Assembly: GCA_036375995.1 (NCBI GenBank)
Contig: DASVBE010000315.1
Coordinates: 1-52,766, forward strand
Source of the DNA: DASVBE01 sp036375995
GTDB lineage: Bacteria; Actinomycetota; Actinomycetes; Streptosporangiales; Streptosporangiaceae
Length of the DNA: 52,766 bases
Reading direction: 5' to 3'
This document shows, in pieces, positions 15,579 through 22,467 of this stretch. Position numbers and translations under genes: made by a program. Under the pieces are notes generated by a model, which ran no database searches, was not told the DNA's origin, and saw only the letters and a list, made by a program, of their open reading frames with translations. Within the stretch, counting starts at the first letter, position 1. Each line of letters opens with the position of its first letter.

Positions 15579-15854
15579 GCAGCGCACATGTCCCTAGCGG
15601 CGTACCCGACTCTGCCCCTGGCTCCGGCCCCGGCTCAGGCCCTGGCCTGGGCCTCCGGCGCGCTGCCGGTGCGGGCCAGCGCGGTCTCCCCCCAGCCGGC
15701 CCCGGCGCAGCGGCCCGGCCCCCCTTCCCCGCCCGGCTTCCCTTCTCCGCCCAGTGGCGGGAAACTGGCTGTCTGCCCGCCCGCCGGGACTGGCAAGATA
15801 TCCTCCGGCCAAGATGGCTGGCGCCGCGCAGGCCCGGCCGCTGCGGCGGAGGAG

Positions 15855-16487
15855 GTGAGTCCGGTTCCCGAGACGATGGCTGAGCGTGACGCGCGCTTCG
15901 AGCGTGACGTCCTGCCGTTCCTGGATCAGCTGTACGCCGCCGCGATGCGGATGACGCGGAACGCGGCGGACGCCGAGGATCTGGTGCAGGAGACGTTCGC
16001 CAAGGCGTACGCCTCGTTCCATCAGTTCCAGCCGGGCACCAACCTGAAGGCCTGGCTGTTCCGGATCCTGACGAACACCTTCATCAACACGTACCGCAAG
16101 CGGCAGCGTGAGCCGCAGCGGGCGGGTACCGAGGAGATCGAGGACTGGCAGCTGGCCCGGGCCGCCTCGCACACCTCGTCCGGGCTGAAGTCGGCAGAGG
16201 CCGAGGCGCTCGAGCGGCTCCCGGACTCCGACGTCAAGCAGGCCCTGCAGGCGCTGCCCGAGGAATTCATGATCGCGGTCTACCTGGCCGACGTCGAGGG
16301 CTTCGCGTATAAGGAAATCGCCGACATCATGGGCACCCCGATCGGTACCGTGATGTCACGCCTGCACCGCGGCCGCCGTCAGCTGCGTGACCTGCTGCAG
16401 GATTACGCGGCCGAGCGGGGCCTGGTCCGGGCCGCCTCGGCCGGCGGCGGCCCGTCCGCCAGGGACCTCGAGGAGGACGCGAGATGA
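15855..16487 (+). CDS. sigR: RNA polymerase sigma factor SigR (thiol/oxidative stress)
   Basis: Group IV sigma factor controlling the thiol-oxidative stress regulon. Seen: region 2 FLDQLYAAAMRMTRNAADAEDLVQETFAKAY and region 4 LPEEFMIAVYLADVEGFAYKEIADIMGTPIGTVMSRLHRGRRQLR, nearly word-for-word the SigR/SigH group. Start is uncertain: GTG 15855 has GGAG 3 nt upstream, and ATG 15876 is the first Met. The frame is open further upstream to ATG 15588 (96 residues before ATG 15876), just downstream of a SigR-type promoter; a long isoform like SigR' of streptomycetes is therefore plausible. It overlaps rsrA by 4 nt (ATGA), indicating translational coupling with its anti-sigma factor. Confidence 0.93.
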   Translation: MSPVPETMAERDARFERDVLPFLDQLYAAAMRMTRNAADAEDLVQETFAKAYASFHQFQPGTNLKAWLFRILTNTFINTYRKRQREPQRAGTEEIEDWQLARAASHTSSGLKSAEAEALERLPDSDVKQALQALPEEFMIAVYLADVEGFAYKEIADIMGTPIGTVMSRLHRGRRQLRDLLQDYAAERGLVRAASAGGGPSARDLEEDAR

Positions 16488-16768
16488 GCTGCGGTCTGCC
16501 TCACGAGGTCCCGTGCAGCGAGATCCTCGACCGGGTGTACAGCTACCTCGACCACGAGCTGCCCGAGGAGGGCATCGCGCAGGTCAGGGAGCACCTGGAC
16601 GAGTGCGCGCCGTGCCTGCGGGAGTTCGGCCTGGAGGAAGCGGTCAAGAAGCTCGTGCACAAGTGCTGCGGGTCAGAACCGGCCCCGGCCGATCTCCGGC
16701 ACAAGGTGCTGACCAGGATCGAAGCGGTCCGGGTCGAGCTGGAAGTGACTCAGTTCCGGGCGGACTGA
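16484..16768 (+). CDS. rsrA: Zinc-binding redox anti-sigma factor RsrA
   Basis: 94-residue anti-sigma factor that holds SigR inactive when reduced and releases it on disulfide formation. Seen: Cys3, Cys11, His37, Cys41, Cys44 (EHLDECAPC) and the Cys61-Cys62 pair, the same arrangement known from Streptomyces RsrA. The ATG 16484 overlaps the sigR stop, so the two are made in coupled amounts. A hairpin follows 13 nt after the stop. The preserved cysteine set argues for normal redox switching. Confidence 0.95.
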   Translation: MSCGLPHEVPCSEILDRVYSYLDHELPEEGIAQVREHLDECAPCLREFGLEEAVKKLVHKCCGSEPAPADLRHKVLTRIEAVRVELEVTQFRAD

Positions 16769-16780
16769 CCCGGGGCAGGA

Positions 16781-16802
16781 CGGCGGCCGGCGCTGGCCGC
16801 CG
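16781..16802 (+). terminator. Hairpin after rsrA
   Basis: CGGCGGCC (16781-16788) and GGCCGCCG (16795-16802) form an 8-bp GC stem with a 6-nt loop, 12 nt past the rsrA stop; no T-run. Confidence 0.5.
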
Positions 16803-16955
16803 GGGCACGTGGCCCACCCTTGTGAGCCCGTTAACGTGAACGTGCCGTATCCCTTAAATCCCATTTTGGCACTATGCATGGTGTGGCTGGTCGGCGGCAC
16901 CTTCGGCCGGCCTGGCCCGAGGAGTTGCTCTCAGTCGCTGTAGTGCAACGCACCG

Positions 16956-17129
16956 GTGATGCAGGGCCGGATCATCCGCGCCGCGAACGCGTTCGACGAC
17001 CTGGTCGGCGGGTCGACCGACCGGGACCGGCGGGGCGCGGCGCTGGAGCGGCTCCGGCTGGACACCGCGTACGAGTACGACGCCGGGGTGGTGGAGGCGC
17101 TGAGCGCGGTGGCGGGCGGCGGCGGGCCA
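16956..17129 (+). pseudogene. Remnant of an HD-domain phosphohydrolase/regulator C-terminus
   Basis: A frame beginning GTG-ATG at 16956 reads GRIIRAANAFDDLVGG...DRDRRGAALERLRLDTAYEYDAGVVEALSAV, which resembles the C-terminal end of actinobacterial HD/HD-GYP-type proteins (the ANAFDDLV and VVEAL motifs). An in-frame TAG lies immediately upstream and no HD core is present, so this is a 5'-truncated relic rather than a gene. Beyond about 17129 the frame enters tandem repeats. Family assignment is from memory of the motif only. Confidence 0.45.
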
Positions 17130-17177
17130 GCCGGGTGTAGGCGGCTGGATGCAGCCGGGTGCAGGCGGCTGGATGCA
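17130..17177. repeat. 24-bp tandem duplication
   Basis: GCCGGGTGYAGGCGGCTGGA plus TGCA is repeated at 17130-17153 and 17154-17177 with a single T/C difference, directly upstream of the biotin carboxylase gene, close to where its promoter would be. Confidence 0.7.
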
Positions 17178-17200
17178 GCCGGCCCGGGTAGCCTGCCGGC

Positions 17201-18556
17201 GTGCTCGAATCAGTACTGGTCGCGAACCGGGGCGAGATCGCCCGGCGGATCATCGCCACGCTGCGGCGGCTCGGCATCCGGTCGGTGGCGGTGTACTCCG
17301 AGGCCGACGCCGGGCTGCCGTACGTCCGCGAGGCCGACGAGGCGGTGCTGATCGGGCCCGCCCCGCCGGCCCGCAGCTACCTGGACGCCGCCGCGATCCT
17401 GTCCGCGGCCCGGCAGAGCGGGGCCTCCGCGGTGCACCCCGGCTACGGGTTCCTCGCCGAGAACGCGTCGTTCGCCGCGCAGGTCACCGCGGCCGGCCTG
17501 ATCTGGGTTGGGCCGCCGCCGGCCACGATCGAGGCGGCCGGGGACAAGATCGCGGCCAGGAACCTGATGGCCGCGGCCGGGGTGCCGGTGGCGGCCGGGT
17601 CTGCCTCGCCCATAGCTGACGAGGCGGCCGCCGAGGCCGAGGCGGCCAGGATCGGCTACCCGGTGATGATCAAGGCGGCGGCCGGCGGCGGCGGGATCGG
17701 CATGAGCGTGGCCCGCGACCCGGCCGCGCTGCGGGCCGGGTTCGGGACCGCGCGGTCCCGGGCCGAGCGGTTCTTCGCCAGCCCGGCGATCCTGCTCGAG
17801 CGGTACATGGAGCGGGCCCGGCACATCGAGGTGCAGATCATCGGCGGCGCGGACGGCCGGGTGCGGGCGGTGGGGGACCGGGACTGCTCGGCGCAGCGGC
17901 GGCACCAGAAGGTGGCCGAGGAAGCCCCGGCGCCGGGGCTTTCCCGCGGCCTGCGGGAGGCGATGGCCGCGGCCGCGGTGGCGGCTGGCGAGGCGGTCGG
18001 CTACCGCGGCGCCGGGACCGTCGAGTGCCTGGTCGACGAGGCCGCCGGGGACTTCGTGTTCCTGGAGATGAACACCCGGCTGCAGGTCGAGCACCCGGTG
18101 ACGGAGCTGGTCACCGGCCTTGACCTGGTCGAGCAGCAGCTGCGGGTGGCGGCCGGGCAGCCGGTCAGCGCGGACATGGCCGCGCTGGGACCGGCCGGGG
18201 CCGAGCCGCACGGTCACGCGGTCGAGCTGCGGGTGTACGCCGAGGACCCGCACCGGTTCCTGCCCAGCCCGGGGCTGATCACCGCCTGGTCCGAGCCGTC
18301 CGGGCCGGGTGTGCGGGTCGACGCGGGCTACGAGGCCGGCAACGCGGTGACCCCGTTCTACGACCCGCTGCTGGCCAAGCTATGCGCCTGGGGCCCGGAC
18401 CGGGCAGCCGCGCTGGACCGGGCCCGCGCCGCGGTGGACGACTTCGTCATCACCGGGCCGAAGACCAACCTGCCGTTCCTGGCCGAGCTGCTCGATGACG
18501 ACGCCTTCCGCCGGGGTTCCTACGACACGTCCGTGATCGGCCGGCTGCGATCATGA
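17201..18556 (+). CDS. Biotin carboxylase (AccC-type subunit)
   Basis: ATP-dependent carboxylation of biotin on a carrier protein, the first half-reaction of acyl-CoA carboxylases. Seen: N-terminal LVANRGEIARRIIATLRRLGI, VHPGYGFLAENASF, the ATP-grasp loop KAAAGGGGIGM (near 163), the bicarbonate/ADP region EMNTRLQVEHPVTE (near 287), and the C-terminal B-domain GPKTNLPFL. 451 residues, normal length for a stand-alone subunit. Start GTG 17201. A biotin carrier gene follows 37 nt downstream (18594). No carboxyltransferase gene is adjacent, so the acceptor acyl-CoA is unknown and a partner encoded elsewhere is required. Confidence 0.9.
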   Translation: MLESVLVANRGEIARRIIATLRRLGIRSVAVYSEADAGLPYVREADEAVLIGPAPPARSYLDAAAILSAARQSGASAVHPGYGFLAENASFAAQVTAAGLIWVGPPPATIEAAGDKIAARNLMAAAGVPVAAGSASPIADEAAAEAEAARIGYPVMIKAAAGGGGIGMSVARDPAALRAGFGTARSRAERFFASPAILLERYMERARHIEVQIIGGADGRVRAVGDRDCSAQRRHQKVAEEAPAPGLSRGLREAMAAAAVAAGEAVGYRGAGTVECLVDEAAGDFVFLEMNTRLQVEHPVTELVTGLDLVEQQLRVAAGQPVSADMAALGPAGAEPHGHAVELRVYAEDPHRFLPSPGLITAWSEPSGPGVRVDAGYEAGNAVTPFYDPLLAKLCAWGPDRAAALDRARAAVDDFVITGPKTNLPFLAELLDDDAFRRGSYDTSVIGRLRS

Positions 18557-18593
18557 TGATCGGTGACAGGGAGCCGACGTGCGAGGAGGGCGC

Positions 18594-18806
18594 GTGACCG
18601 AGATCCGCGCGGAGATGGTGGCGAACGTCTGGAAGGTCGTCGCGGCCGAGGGCGACGAGCTGGAGGACGGCGACACGCTGGTCATCCTGGAGTCCATGAA
18701 GATGGAGATCCCGGTGCTGGCCGAGGGCAGCGGGAAGCTGACCCGGCTGGCCGTGGCCGAGGGCGACGTCATCCAGGAAGGCGACCTGATCGCGGTCATC
18801 GGCTAA
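18594..18806 (+). CDS. Small biotin/lipoyl carrier protein (TB7.3-like)
   Basis: 70-residue stand-alone biotin carboxyl carrier: two beta-hairpin halves around the biotinylation site ESMKMEIPV with acceptor Lys36. It corresponds to the M. tuberculosis TB7.3/Rv3221c protein, which also lies between rshA and pdtaS. Start chosen at GTG 18594 to give the conserved TEIRAEMVANVWKV; GTG 18579, with AGGGAG at 5-nt spacing, is a reasonable alternative adding five residues. Probably co-transcribed with the biotin carboxylase and accepts CO2 from it. Confidence 0.92.
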   Translation: MTEIRAEMVANVWKVVAAEGDELEDGDTLVILESMKMEIPVLAEGSGKLTRLAVAEGDVIQEGDLIAVIG

Positions 18807-18844
18807 AGCATGAACCGAATTTGGCCGGGATGCGTCTAAAAGGC

Positions 18845-19039
18845 ATGCGGGATCCGGGCCAGATGACAGCCCAGCTCAGACCGGTGCGCGGCCGGCCCAG
18901 GGCGGGGCTGCACCGGCACCACTGGGAGCTGGTCGACCAGATCGGCTGCGTCTGCACCTACCAGTGCCCGTGCGGCAAGTCCAAGACCCGGATCAGGGAC
19001 GCGGGCGGCCAGCGGCTGCCTGACCAGCCGGCTGCCTGA
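18845..19039 (+). CDS. Small conserved-looking protein with a CxC...CxC cluster
   Basis: About 64 residues (MRDPGQMTAQLRPVRGRP...). The notable segment is HHWELVDQIGCVCTYQCPCGKSKTRIR: four Cys in a C-x-C-x3-C-x-C pattern preceded by two His, suggesting a small zinc or metal site. I do not recognise a family. ATG 18830 and ATG 18863 are alternative in-frame starts and none has a strong ribosome-binding site. It is on the same strand, 38 nt after the biotin carrier gene. The regular Cys spacing and basic N-terminus make a real gene likely but unproven. Confidence 0.55.
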   Translation: MRDPGQMTAQLRPVRGRPRAGLHRHHWELVDQIGCVCTYQCPCGKSKTRIRDAGGQRLPDQPAA

Positions 19040-19224
19040 CCTCCGCCGGGCTGCTGGCGGCGGGCTTGCAGGCCCTGGCCAGCGACCTGGTCATCGGCCG
19101 GGCCACGTTGTGCGTGCCCGCGATGAACCGCACCGACGGGCCCAGGCTGACTGCGGCCGGCGCGCCCAGCCTTGATACGCAGAGTATCGAATATACGGCT
19201 TTGGGTAATCAGATGGGGCCCTGT

Positions 19225-20880
19225 TCAGACCCCGGTGGTGGAGCGCGGGTAGGCGATGCCCGGGTCGGTGGCGATGTTCACCAGGTAGGGGACCCCCGAG
19301 CCGAACGCGCGGCGCAGTGCCGGGGCGATGCCGTCCGGGCGGGTCACCAGCTCCCCGGCCCCGCCCAGCGCGGCGACCACCTGGTCGTACCGGCACTGCG
19401 GCTGCAGGTCGGCGGCCACGTCGTAGCCGTACAGGGCCTGCATCGGGTGCTTCTCCAGCCCCCAGGCGCCGTTGTTGCCGCAGATCATCACGACCGGCAG
19501 CCGGTGCCGGACCAGCGTGTCGGCGTCCATCAGCGAGAAGCCGGCCGCGCCGTCGCCGAGCAGCAGCACGACCTGGCCGGCCGGGCGGGCGATCCGGGCC
19601 GCGATCGCGTAGCCCAGGCCGGTGCCCAGGCAGCCGTACGGGCCCGGGTCCAGCCAGCCGCCGGGCCGCCGCGGTTCGAGGTACTTGCCCGCGTAGGAGA
19701 CGAAGTCGCCGCCGTCGCCGATCACCACCGCGTCGTCGTCCAGGACGCGGGCCAGCTCGCCGTAGATGCGCATGGGGTGGATGGGGTCCGCGTCGCTGGC
19801 CATCAGCGGGCCGTCCGCGGCCAGCGCCGCGTCCCTGGCCTCGCGGAGCCGGTCCAGCCAGTCCGGGGCCCAGGCGTGGCCAATGCGCCCGGCCCGGCCG
19901 GCCAGCCCGGTGCAGAACGCGGCCAGGTCGCCGGCCGCGCTGGCGGCCAGCGGGACGTGCGTGGCCAGCTGCGACGCGGCGTCGGCCACGTGCACGACCA
20001 GGGCGCGCGGCGCGCCGTCCCGGCCGCCGAACTCCCCGTACCCGAGCCGGAAGTCCAGCGGCGTGCCCACCACGATCACCAGGTCCGCCTCGCCGAACGC
20101 GGCCGACCGGGCCCTGGTCATCAGCAGCTCATGCCCGGCCGGCAGGATCCCGCGCGCCTGCCCGTTGGCCACCACGGGCAGCCGGAGCTCCTGTGCGGCC
20201 GCCCGGGCCTGCTCGTCGGCGCCGCCGAGCCAGACGTCCGAGCCCAGGACCAGCACCGGCCTGCGGGCCGCCGTCAGCAGTCCCGCGATGCCGTCCAGCG
20301 TCTCGTCGTCCGGGCCTGCGGTGCCCGGGTCCGGCGAATTGGCTGAGGCGCCGGCCGGGCCGTCCGGGTCGGCCGGGCCGAACAGCGCTTCCAGCGCGGC
20401 GTCGAGGAACACCGGCCCCCGGTGCGGGGCGGCGGCCAGCCGGAAGGCCTCGTCCACCGAGGCGCCCATGCCGCTGGCCGCATGCTCGGTCCACGCCCGC
20501 TTGGTAATGGGGGAGAGCAGCTGCGGGTGGTCGATCTCCTGGAGGCTGCCCGCACCCCACCGGTAGTCCGGCGCCCGGCCCGCCAGGATCACCACCGCCG
20601 ACCCGTTGAAGTGGGCGGTGGTCACCGCGCTGATCCCGTTGGTCACCCCGGGCCCGGCGGTGAGCACGGCCAGCCCGGGCTCGCGCGTCAGCCGCGCGGT
20701 CGCCTCGGCGGCGAACACGGCGGTCTGCTCGTGCCGGACGTCCAGGATCCGCATCGGCGGATCGGCGTGTACGGCGCCGTCGTACAGCGGGAACACGTGC
20801 CCGCCGCTCAGCGTGAACATCGTCTGCACGCCGTGCCGCCGGGCCGCCGCCACCGCCTGAGCCCCGCCATGCTCCGCCAC
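19225..20880 (-). CDS. Thiamine-pyrophosphate enzyme, acetolactate-synthase-like
   Basis: 551-residue TPP-dependent enzyme with the three usual domains. Seen: the catalytic Glu in VRHEQTAVFAAEATARLTREPGLAVLTAGPGVTNG (N-terminal PYR domain), a central domain, and the C-terminal TPP motif LLGDGAAGFSLMDADTLVRHRLPVVMICGNN. It belongs to the acetolactate synthase/2-hydroxyacyl-CoA lyase superfamily, and the exact 2-oxo acid substrate cannot be told. No small regulatory subunit or ilvC is nearby, arguing against a branched-chain amino acid role. Start at GTG 20880; the upstream open frame enters an inverted repeat. The DasR-like regulator gene lies immediately upstream on the same strand. Confidence 0.85.
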   Translation of the reverse strand: MAEHGGAQAVAAARRHGVQTMFTLSGGHVFPLYDGAVHADPPMRILDVRHEQTAVFAAEATARLTREPGLAVLTAGPGVTNGISAVTTAHFNGSAVVILAGRAPDYRWGAGSLQEIDHPQLLSPITKRAWTEHAASGMGASVDEAFRLAAAPHRGPVFLDAALEALFGPADPDGPAGASANSPDPGTAGPDDETLDGIAGLLTAARRPVLVLGSDVWLGGADEQARAAAQELRLPVVANGQARGILPAGHELLMTRARSAAFGEADLVIVVGTPLDFRLGYGEFGGRDGAPRALVVHVADAASQLATHVPLAASAAGDLAAFCTGLAGRAGRIGHAWAPDWLDRLREARDAALAADGPLMASDADPIHPMRIYGELARVLDDDAVVIGDGGDFVSYAGKYLEPRRPGGWLDPGPYGCLGTGLGYAIAARIARPAGQVVLLLGDGAAGFSLMDADTLVRHRLPVVMICGNNGAWGLEKHPMQALYGYDVAADLQPQCRYDQVVAALGGAGELVTRPDGIAPALRRAFGSGVPYLVNIATDPGIAYPRSTTGV

Positions 20881-20908
20881 ACCCGCGACGCTATCAGCCC
20901 GTGCTCCC

Positions 20909-20962
20909 CATGATCCGTCAGGATTTCGGTTGCTCTGGGCCCCAGAACCCGGACGGATCATG
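20909..20962. repeat. Nested inverted repeat between GntR and TPP-enzyme genes
   Basis: Perfect 11-bp arms CATGATCCGTC (20909-20919) and GACGGATCATG (20952-20962) enclose a second dyad, TCTGGG-C-CCCAGA. It lies just after the GntR stop and 29 nt before the TPP-enzyme start (minus strand), so it could be a terminator, operator or both. Related in sequence to the elements at 21805 and 21871. Confidence 0.7.
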
Positions 20963-20970
20963 AAGCGGCC

Positions 20971-21735
20971 TCAGGGGCCTGGGCGGCGGAGGCGGGTGAC
21001 CAGTTTGTAGCGGTCGCCCCGGTACCAGGACTGGGCCCACTCGACCGGGGAACCGTCGGCGTCGAAGCTGTGGCGGCTGGTCAGCAGCAGCGGGAAGCCG
21101 ACGTCCACGCCGAGGAGGCCGGCGTCCTGCGGGCCGGCCAGGACGGTCTCGATGGTTTCCTGAGCCTCGGCCAGCTCGGTGCCGTACCGGTCGGCCAGGG
21201 TGCCGTAGAGCGACGGGTTACGGCGCAGGTGGCGGCGGAGCCCGGGGAAGCGGCGGGCGGCCAGGTAGGTGGAGTCGATCGACATCGGCTCGGCGTCGGC
21301 CAGGCGCAGCCGCCGGAGGTGCAGCACCCGGCCGCCCGCCCGGATCCCGAGCCGCCCGGCCAGCTCCCCGGCCGCGGCCACGTACCTGGTGTCCAGGATG
21401 ACCGACTGCGGATCAAGCCCCCGGGCCCGCATGTCCTCGGTGTAGCTGGTCAGCTCGAGCACCCGGGCCACCTTGGGCTTGGCCACGAACGTGCCCCGGC
21501 CCTGGATGCGCAGCAGGCGGCCCTCGACCGCCAGCTCGGCCAGGGCCTGGCGGATCGTGGTCCGGGAGGTGCCGTACCGCGCGGCCAGCTCACGCTCGGG
21601 GGCCAGCGCGGTGCCCGGGGCCAGGGCCCGGGTCAGCTCCAGCAGCTGCCGCTTCACCCCGTAGTACTTCGGCAGCCGGGCCGGCCGGGGAGCCGCGGGG
21701 ACCGCACTGTCACCGCGTACCTGGGACCCTGTCAC
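20971..21735 (-). CDS. GntR/HutC-family regulator, DasR-like
   Basis: 254-residue transcription factor. Seen: N-terminal winged-helix with LPKYYGVKRQLLELTRAL...PERELAARYGTSRTTIRQALAELAVEGRLLRIQGRGTF (about 24-90), then a UTRA effector-binding domain (about 105-250) with ELTSYTEDMRARGL, ETIETVLAGPQDAGLLGVDVGFPLL and PVEWAQSWYRGDRYKLV. These closely resemble DasR, the GlcN-6-phosphate-responsive global regulator of chitin/GlcNAc use in streptomycetes. Start GTG 21735. No GlcNAc genes are adjacent, so it may be a DasR paralogue controlling the downstream TPP enzyme or other targets. Confidence 0.85.
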   Translation of the reverse strand: MTGSQVRGDSAVPAAPRPARLPKYYGVKRQLLELTRALAPGTALAPERELAARYGTSRTTIRQALAELAVEGRLLRIQGRGTFVAKPKVARVLELTSYTEDMRARGLDPQSVILDTRYVAAAGELAGRLGIRAGGRVLHLRRLRLADAEPMSIDSTYLAARRFPGLRRHLRRNPSLYGTLADRYGTELAEAQETIETVLAGPQDAGLLGVDVGFPLLLTSRHSFDADGSPVEWAQSWYRGDRYKLVTRLRRPGP

Positions 21736-21804
21736 ACCCCGATCCTTACTCGCCCGGCGGCGATCGGTTCCGCACTTGCCGATCACCGTTACCCGGAAGC
21801 CAGC

Positions 21805-21820
21805 CATGATCACGGAGGAT
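21805..21820 (+). repeat. Dispersed element copy
   Basis: CATGATCACGGAGGAT, followed by TTCC, 70-85 nt upstream of the GntR start. Same 16-bp core as the arms at 21871 and 21909, and as 20909 with differences. Confidence 0.6.
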
Positions 21821-21870
21821 TTCCGACCGCCCCGGGGCACGCATCTGCCGCGATCATGATGGGCCGCCTG

Positions 21871-21924
21871 CATGATCGCGGAGGATGGCGGGGGCTGGAG
21901 CACCCGCCATCCTCCGTGATCATG
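21871..21924. repeat. Large inverted repeat upstream of the GntR gene
   Basis: Two 22-bp arms (21871-21892 and 21903-21924), complementary at 21 of 22 positions with a 10-nt loop. Each arm contains CATGATC(G/A)CGGAGGAT followed by GGCGGG. Located about 140-190 nt upstream of the DasR-like gene. Candidate operator, transcript hairpin or miniature mobile/REP-like element. Confidence 0.75.
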
Positions 21925-22094
21925 AAATGCCTGCCGCTGGCTCACAGCCGGGCCGTCCACCCGATGACCAGCCTGCGCAGGGACGGCCTCCCTGGACCAG
22001 ATATTTCGGATTTGGGCGGATACACCCGGGGTTGTGTTCCAGCTCTGAAAGCGCGGCAATCAGTGCCGGGGCAGGTCGCCGCACTGGCGGAGGA

Positions 22095-22280
22095 GGGCGG
22101 CGGCGGGGCGGCGGTGGTGATGGCGGCGTGGATGGTGACCTGCCGCAGGTGGTGGAAGTACAGCAGTTCGATGCCGAACACGTCGTAGAACTGGGCGTGC
22201 AGCCGGGGCGGCAGACCAGCCATCAGGTCAGCCACGATCGGGAGCTGGTCTAGCAGGCCAGCTGACCCGCCGCCGCCCGG
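22095..22280 (-). pseudogene. Serine-recombinase C-terminal remnant
   Basis: In the minus frame the segment reads GLLDQLPIVADLMAGLPP then RLHAQFYDVFGIELLYFHH and LRQVTIHAAITTAAP. This matches in plan the C-terminal end of large serine recombinases of actinomycete elements (LLDxLP..., a helix ending FDIxxLY, then Q-VTI-ATIT). No catalytic N-terminal resolvase domain is present within reach, so it is a decayed fragment of a past integrative element. The boundary coordinates are approximate. Confidence 0.55.
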
Positions 22281-22467
22281 TCTCCGGAACGCACGGCCAC
22301 ATGCCCGGCCGACTGCGCCAGCCTCGCCGGGCAGCCCCTAGATGCCCGCCGCTCAGCAGGTCAGGTAAGAACAGCGGCCGGCAGTTGTCACTGTGGACAG
22401 TGGCACGGTCTGGCTGGCCTGCTCCATCTTGCTCGCAGGCGCCCGATCCTGGCGGGTGAACATCGGG

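Noticed and set aside
15441..15587. Extension of the sigR frame upstream of ATG 15588
   Set aside because: It reads the end of the palindrome array and lies before the predicted SigR-type transcription start, so it is unlikely to be translated.
22243..22263. AGCTGGTCTAGCAGGCCAGCT resembling a DasR dre site
   Set aside because: The left half fits CTGGTCTAG, but the right half-site is shifted and poor, and it lies inside the recombinase relic rather than at a promoter.
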